In this document: positions 6,147 to 9,641 of the stretch, piece after piece | Numbering within the stretch: the first letter of the stretch is position 1 | Layout: each line of letters begins with the position of its first letter | DNA from: Phyllobacteriaceae bacterium UBA1059 | Lineage (GTDB): Bacteria; Pseudomonadota; Alphaproteobacteria; Rhizobiales; Rhizobiaceae | NCBI GenBank assembly: GCA_002316345.1 | Contig: DCDI01000203.1 | Span: 25,027-34,667 of the forward strand | Direction: 5' to 3' | DNA length: 9,641 bases | Position numbers and translations under genes: made by a program | Notes under the pieces: generated by a model | Told to the model about the DNA's origin: nothing | Database searches by the model: none | Seen by the model: the letters and a program-made list of their open reading frames with translations, nothing else

Positions 6147-7667
6147 ATGAGCAAACCGGTTCTTGAAATCGTCAGCGTCAGCAAGCGGTTCGGACCGACG
6201 CTTGCCAACGACAACATTTCTTTATCGCTCGCTCAGGGTGAGATCGTCGCGCTGCTGGGCGAAAACGGCGCTGGCAAGACCACGCTGATGAGCATCCTGT
6301 TCGGCCATTACATGGCCGACGAGGGCTGCGTTCTGGTGGATGGCCAAGAGCTGCCGCAGGGCAAACCGCGTGCGGCTATTCGTGCCGGGATCGGCATGGT
6401 CCATCAGCACTTCGCACTGGCACCTAACCTCACCGTGCTGGACAACGTCATAACCGGCACGCAAAGCCTGTGGTCGCCAAAATTGCGCCGCAGCGAGGCG
6501 CGCGCCAAGCTTCTGGCGATCTCCGAACGCTTCGGCCTTAAGGTCGATCCCGACGCCCGTCTCGGCGACCTGTCTGTCGGCGAGCAGCAGCGCGTCGAAA
6601 TCCTCAAGGCGCTCTACAACGAAGCCCGCATCTTGGTTTTCGACGAGCCGACGGCCGTTCTGACCCAGACGGAATCCGAGCGGCTGTTCGCGACGCTGAA
6701 GGACATGGCCGCGCAGGGCCTGTCGCTCATCTTCATTTCTCACAAGCTGGACGAGGTCATGTCTGCCGCAGACCGCGTCGTGGTTCTGCGCGGCGGTCGG
6801 CACGTAGCGGAACGCAAGACCTCTGAAACCAGCAAGTCCGAACTGGCCGAACTGATGGTCGGCCGCACGGTGACCCGTCCCGTGCGCGAACCATCCACAC
6901 CCGGCGAACTGGTGCTGGAAGCCGCCGCCGTGACGATTCGGTCTGAGGGCGTCGACCAGCTGAAGGCCGTCGACTTTCGGCTTCATGCTGGCGAAGTGTT
7001 GGGCATCATCGGCGTGTCCGGCAACGGCCAGCACATGCTCGCGCAATTACTCTCCGGCACCCGGTCAAAGACGGAAGGCGACCTTCTGCTCTACGGCAAA
7101 GCCGTGGACAACCTGTCGGTCGCCGATGTCGTTTCAGCTGGCATCGGCCGCATTCCGGAAGACCGAAACAAGGAAGGCGCCATCGGTGAAATGGCGATCT
7201 GGGAAAACGCCATCCTCGAACGGGTCAAGGCTTTCTCCAGAGGTGGCCTCGTCGATCGCAAGGCGGCCATCGCTTTTGCTCAGACGATCATCTACCGCTT
7301 TGACGTCCGCGGCGGCGCTCCGACAAGCCGTATCCGTCTGCTGTCCGGCGGCAACATGCAGAAGCTGATCCTCGGCCGTAACCTGATCGATCGCCCGCGC
7401 ATCTTGCTCGCCGCGCAACCGGCCCGCGGCCTGGACGAAGGGGCCGTCGCCGCGGTTCACGAGCGCATCCTCGAAGCCAGGCGGCAAGGCACGGCCGTGC
7501 TTCTGATCTCGGAGGACCTGGACGAGGTCATGGCCTTGGCCGACCGCATCCAGGCAATCGTCGGCGGCAGGCTTTCACCAGCGATTGCCGCCGAAGAGGC
7601 GTCCGCGCGCAAACTTGGACTGATGATGGCCGGCGAATGGACGACGGAGGTGCCGCATGCGGTTTGA
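6147..7667 (+). CDS. Sugar/nucleoside-type ABC transporter ATP-binding protein (two ABC domains)
   Basis: Cytoplasmic ATPase of 506 residues with two fused nucleotide-binding domains, as in the RbsA/YufO class. Domain 1 (about 6-240) is complete: Walker A GENGAGKT (38-45), Q-loop Q87, signature LSVGEQQ (142-148), Walker B ILVFDE (162-167) and switch H199. Domain 2 (about 256-500) is degenerate in the family's usual way. Its Walker A is GVSGNGQH (289-296) without the lysine, the signature LSGGNMQ (399-405) is intact, Walker B is ILLAAQPARGLD (419-430) lacking the catalytic glutamate, and the switch histidine is replaced in ISED (454-457). One ATP site is therefore probably the main hydrolytic site. 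The start lies 6 nt after the amidase stop with no strong Shine-Dalgarno, and the end overlaps the next gene by 11 nt. It energises the two downstream permeases and is part of the BMP-dependent importer. Confidence 0.95.
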   Translation: MSKPVLEIVSVSKRFGPTLANDNISLSLAQGEIVALLGENGAGKTTLMSILFGHYMADEGCVLVDGQELPQGKPRAAIRAGIGMVHQHFALAPNLTVLDNVITGTQSLWSPKLRRSEARAKLLAISERFGLKVDPDARLGDLSVGEQQRVEILKALYNEARILVFDEPTAVLTQTESERLFATLKDMAAQGLSLIFISHKLDEVMSAADRVVVLRGGRHVAERKTSETSKSELAELMVGRTVTRPVREPSTPGELVLEAAAVTIRSEGVDQLKAVDFRLHAGEVLGIIGVSGNGQHMLAQLLSGTRSKTEGDLLLYGKAVDNLSVADVVSAGIGRIPEDRNKEGAIGEMAIWENAILERVKAFSRGGLVDRKAAIAFAQTIIYRFDVRGGAPTSRIRLLSGGNMQKLILGRNLIDRPRILLAAQPARGLDEGAVAAVHERILEARRQGTAVLLISEDLDEVMALADRIQAIVGGRLSPAIAAEEASARKLGLMMAGEWTTEVPHAV

Positions 7668-8706
7668 GCGGCGAGAACACCGGCCGATCGCGCTCGTGAT
7701 CGCCACACCCCTAATCGCGATCGCCGCCGCCCTTGTTCTGGCTGGCATCCTGATCGCCATCGCAGGCGCTCCGGTGTTGGAAGCCTATTGGCTGATCCTG
7801 AGAAGCGCCTTCGGCTCGCGTCTTTCGGCAACCGAAACGCTGACCCGCGCCACCCCCTTGATCCTGACCGGCCTTGCGGCGGCGGTAGCGTTCCGGGCGC
7901 GCCTTTGGAACATCGGCGCGGAAGGACAGCTCTATCTCGGCGCCATCACCGTCGCCTGGGCCAGCTCACAGTTTTTGGGCGATCTTCCGGCGATCTTGCA
8001 AATCCCTCTGCTGCTCCTGCTGGGCGCGATTGCCGGCATGATCCTTTTGCTGGTGCCGCTTTGGATGCGGCTGCGCTTCACCGTCGATGAGGTGGTGACG
8101 ACCCTGCTCCTCAACTTCGTTGCCGTGCTGCTCGTTTCGATGCTGATCGACACCGTACTCAAAGACCCCATGGCCTTCGGCTGGCCGCAGTCGCAAGCGG
8201 TCGCCGATGCCGCCATGCTGCCGAAACTCCTGGCCCGCTCACGCCTTCACCTAGGCCTGGGGATCGCCGTTGCGCTGGCCTTCGTGCTTGCCTTCGTGCA
8301 ATCGCGAACCGTGTTCGGCATGCAGTCCCGTGCCGCCGGTCTCAACCCGGAAGGCGCGGTCTTTGCGGGCGTGCCGCTTGGACGCACCCTCGTCATCGTC
8401 GCCTGCATATCCGGCGGTCTCGCGGGCCTCGCTGGCGCCGTCGAGGTCATGGGCGTGCAAGGCTATGTGACCACCGAACTGTCGCCCGGCTTCGGCTATT
8501 CCGGCATCGTCGTTGCGATGCTCGCCAACCTCAATCCCCTCGGCGTCGTGCTGGCAGCCCTGTTCACCGCCACGATGTTCGTCGGCGCCGACGGGATGAG
8601 CCGCAGCCTCGGCATTCCCAGCTACATCGCCGACGTCATCGTCGCTCTGTCCTTGCTGACCATGCTCGTCGCCGTTTTCTTTACGCAATACAGGATCCGC
8701 CGATGA
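7657..8706 (+). CDS. ABC transporter permease, BPD_transp_2 type, first subunit (YufP-like)
   Basis: Inner-membrane permease of 349 residues with about eight to ten hydrophobic segments. Conserved blocks of the nucleoside/branched-chain permease family (PF02653 type) are ARLWNIGAEGQLYLGA (81-96), VDEVVTTLLLNFVA (143-156), RAAGLNPEGAVFAGVPLG (225-242) and GFGYSGIVVAMLANLNPLG (278-296). The start is the ATG at 7657, inside the last codons of the ATPase gene; GGAGG (7646-7650) lies 6 nt upstream and fixes it. The stop overlaps the start of the next permease in ATGA, so the two subunits are translationally coupled and should form a heterodimer. The charged N-terminus (MRFERREHR) before the first membrane segment fits a cytoplasmic side. 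Confidence 0.95.
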   Translation: MRFERREHRPIALVIATPLIAIAAALVLAGILIAIAGAPVLEAYWLILRSAFGSRLSATETLTRATPLILTGLAAAVAFRARLWNIGAEGQLYLGAITVAWASSQFLGDLPAILQIPLLLLLGAIAGMILLLVPLWMRLRFTVDEVVTTLLLNFVAVLLVSMLIDTVLKDPMAFGWPQSQAVADAAMLPKLLARSRLHLGLGIAVALAFVLAFVQSRTVFGMQSRAAGLNPEGAVFAGVPLGRTLVIVACISGGLAGLAGAVEVMGVQGYVTTELSPGFGYSGIVVAMLANLNPLGVVLAALFTATMFVGADGMSRSLGIPSYIADVIVALSLLTMLVAVFFTQYRIRR

Positions 8707-9641
8707 GTGCCGCTTTCGACATCATCGCCTCGGCGGGTCTGTGGGCGGCAGTCCTTCGCATCGCCACGCCGCTGATCCTTGGCACGCTGGGGGCACTTCT
8801 GTGCGAACGCGCCGGCGTGCTGAACCTCGGCATTGAAGGCATCATGACCTTCGGCGCGATGATCGGCTGGCTATCGGTCTACAACGGCGCGGATCTCTGG
8901 ACCGGCTTTCTGATTGCAGCCTTAGCCGGCGGCTTGTTCGGCCTGCTGCATTCGCTGCTGACCGTGACGCTCGGCCTGTCGCAGCATGTGTCCGGCCTCG
9001 GCGTAACCCTGTTTGCCTCCTCGTTCAGCTATTACGTCTTCCGCCTGGCCGTACCGGTGGCCGGCACCCCGCCCACCATCACGCCGTTCCAGCCGATCGC
9101 TATCCCGGGCTTGAGCGACCTCCCCTTCATAGGCCCGGCCTTCTTCTCTCAAACGACCCCGACGTATTTCGCGATTATCCTCGCCCTCGTCCTCGCTTAT
9201 GCAATCTTCCGCACCCCTCTGGGCCTCGCCATCCGCATGACCGGCGAGAACCCGCACGCGGCTGAAGCGCAGGGCATCAACCCGATGGTTGTGCGGTACG
9301 GCGCCGTCATCGTCGGCAGCGCGCTGATGGGCATGGCCGGTGCTTTCCTCACGCTGTCCGCCTTCAACAGCTTCTTCCCGACCATGGTGCAGGGACGCGG
9401 CTGGATCTGCATCGCGCTGGTCGTGTTCGCTTCCTGGCGTCCCCTGAGAGCCCTGCTCGGAGGCCTGTTGTTTGCCTTCTTCGATGGCTTCCAGCTGCGC
9501 CTGCAAACCGTGCTTGGCGGGGCTGTGCCCTACCAGCTCTTCCTGATGATCCCCTACATCCTGTCCATCGTGGCGCTTGCGCTGATGGCTAGGCGTGCCC
9601 GTGTTCCGCAGGCGCTGATGCAACCCTATCGGCGCGGCGAG
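8703..9641 (+). CDS. ABC transporter permease, BPD_transp_2 type, second subunit (YufQ-like), cut by the window edge
   Basis: 313 codons are open to the right edge without a stop. The start ATG at 8703 overlaps the stop of the preceding permease by 4 nt (ATGA). Family blocks are CERAGVLNLGIEGIMTFGA (34-52), the segment TPLGLAIRMTGENPHAAEAQ near 171-190, and GRGWICIALVVFASWRP near 231-247. Hydrophobic segments cover most of the chain. The visible end, PQALMQPYRRGE, resembles the usual C-terminus of YufQ-like permeases (PY..GER), so perhaps only one or a few codons are missing. It pairs with the upstream permease to form the membrane channel of the BMP-dependent importer. The operon may continue beyond the window. 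Confidence 0.93.
   Translation, partial: MSAAFDIIASAGLWAAVLRIATPLILGTLGALLCERAGVLNLGIEGIMTFGAMIGWLSVYNGADLWTGFLIAALAGGLFGLLHSLLTVTLGLSQHVSGLGVTLFASSFSYYVFRLAVPVAGTPPTITPFQPIAIPGLSDLPFIGPAFFSQTTPTYFAIILALVLAYAIFRTPLGLAIRMTGENPHAAEAQGINPMVVRYGAVIVGSALMGMAGAFLTLSAFNSFFPTMVQGRGWICIALVVFASWRPLRALLGGLLFAFFDGFQLRLQTVLGGAVPYQLFLMIPYILSIVALALMARRARVPQALMQPYRRGE

Noticed and set aside
7000..7440. Missing Walker A lysine and Walker B glutamate in the second ABC domain, as possible decay
   Set aside because: This degeneration is standard for the RbsA/YufO-type double ATPases, and the rest of the domain is intact.
8922..9623. Minus-strand frame of 233 codons opposite the second permease
   Set aside because: Same antisense pattern (His, Gln, Glu and Arg rich). 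The plus-strand permease has clear family motifs and operon context.

Overview
The window is a gene-dense, GC-rich stretch of bacterial chromosome or megaplasmid. Its twin-arginine-like signal peptides, TRAP and BMP-type transporters, codon preference and operon style suggest an alphaproteobacterium, probably of the Rhizobiales. That placement is an inference from style; no rRNA or other marker gene is present.

Two operons diverge from one 404-base intergenic region (3342-3745). Leftward on the minus strand lie a fused TRAP transporter membrane subunit (DctQ+DctM, 3341-1470), its periplasmic binding protein (DctP family, 1413-403), and the N-terminal 111 codons of a short-chain dehydrogenase/reductase (334 to beyond the left edge). 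Rightward on the plus strand lie a BMP-family binding protein (3746-4732), an amidase-signature hydrolase (4743-6140), a double-domain ABC ATPase (6147-7667), and two permeases of the BPD_transp_2 type (7657-8706 and 8703 to beyond the right edge). The last permease is nearly complete at the window end.

Functionally this is a double uptake locus. The TRAP system is a secondary transporter driven by an ion gradient; the family usually takes up organic acid anions. The BMP/ABC system is a primary transporter of the purine-nucleoside/YufNOPQ type. Each side carries one putative catabolic enzyme: an SDR with the TRAP genes, an amidase inside the ABC operon. The tight spacing in the rightward operon (10-nt and 6-nt gaps, then 11-nt and 4-nt overlaps) implies one transcript and suggests that the amidase acts on what the transporter imports. 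The substrate cannot be read from the sequence.

The intergenic region is AT-richer than the genes. It contains two perfect hyphenated inverted repeats, TCCACA-A-TGTGGA (3545-3557) and TGCTTA-AATGA-TAAGCA (3660-3676). Each lies about 10 nt upstream of a plausible -35 box, one for each direction. No regulator gene is present in the window. I saw no tRNA, rRNA, IS element, CRISPR array, frameshift or convincing intrinsic terminator. The genes look intact and of ordinary family length. I found no clearly novel system; the most interesting point is the amidase embedded in a BMP-type ABC operon beside a divergent TRAP operon.
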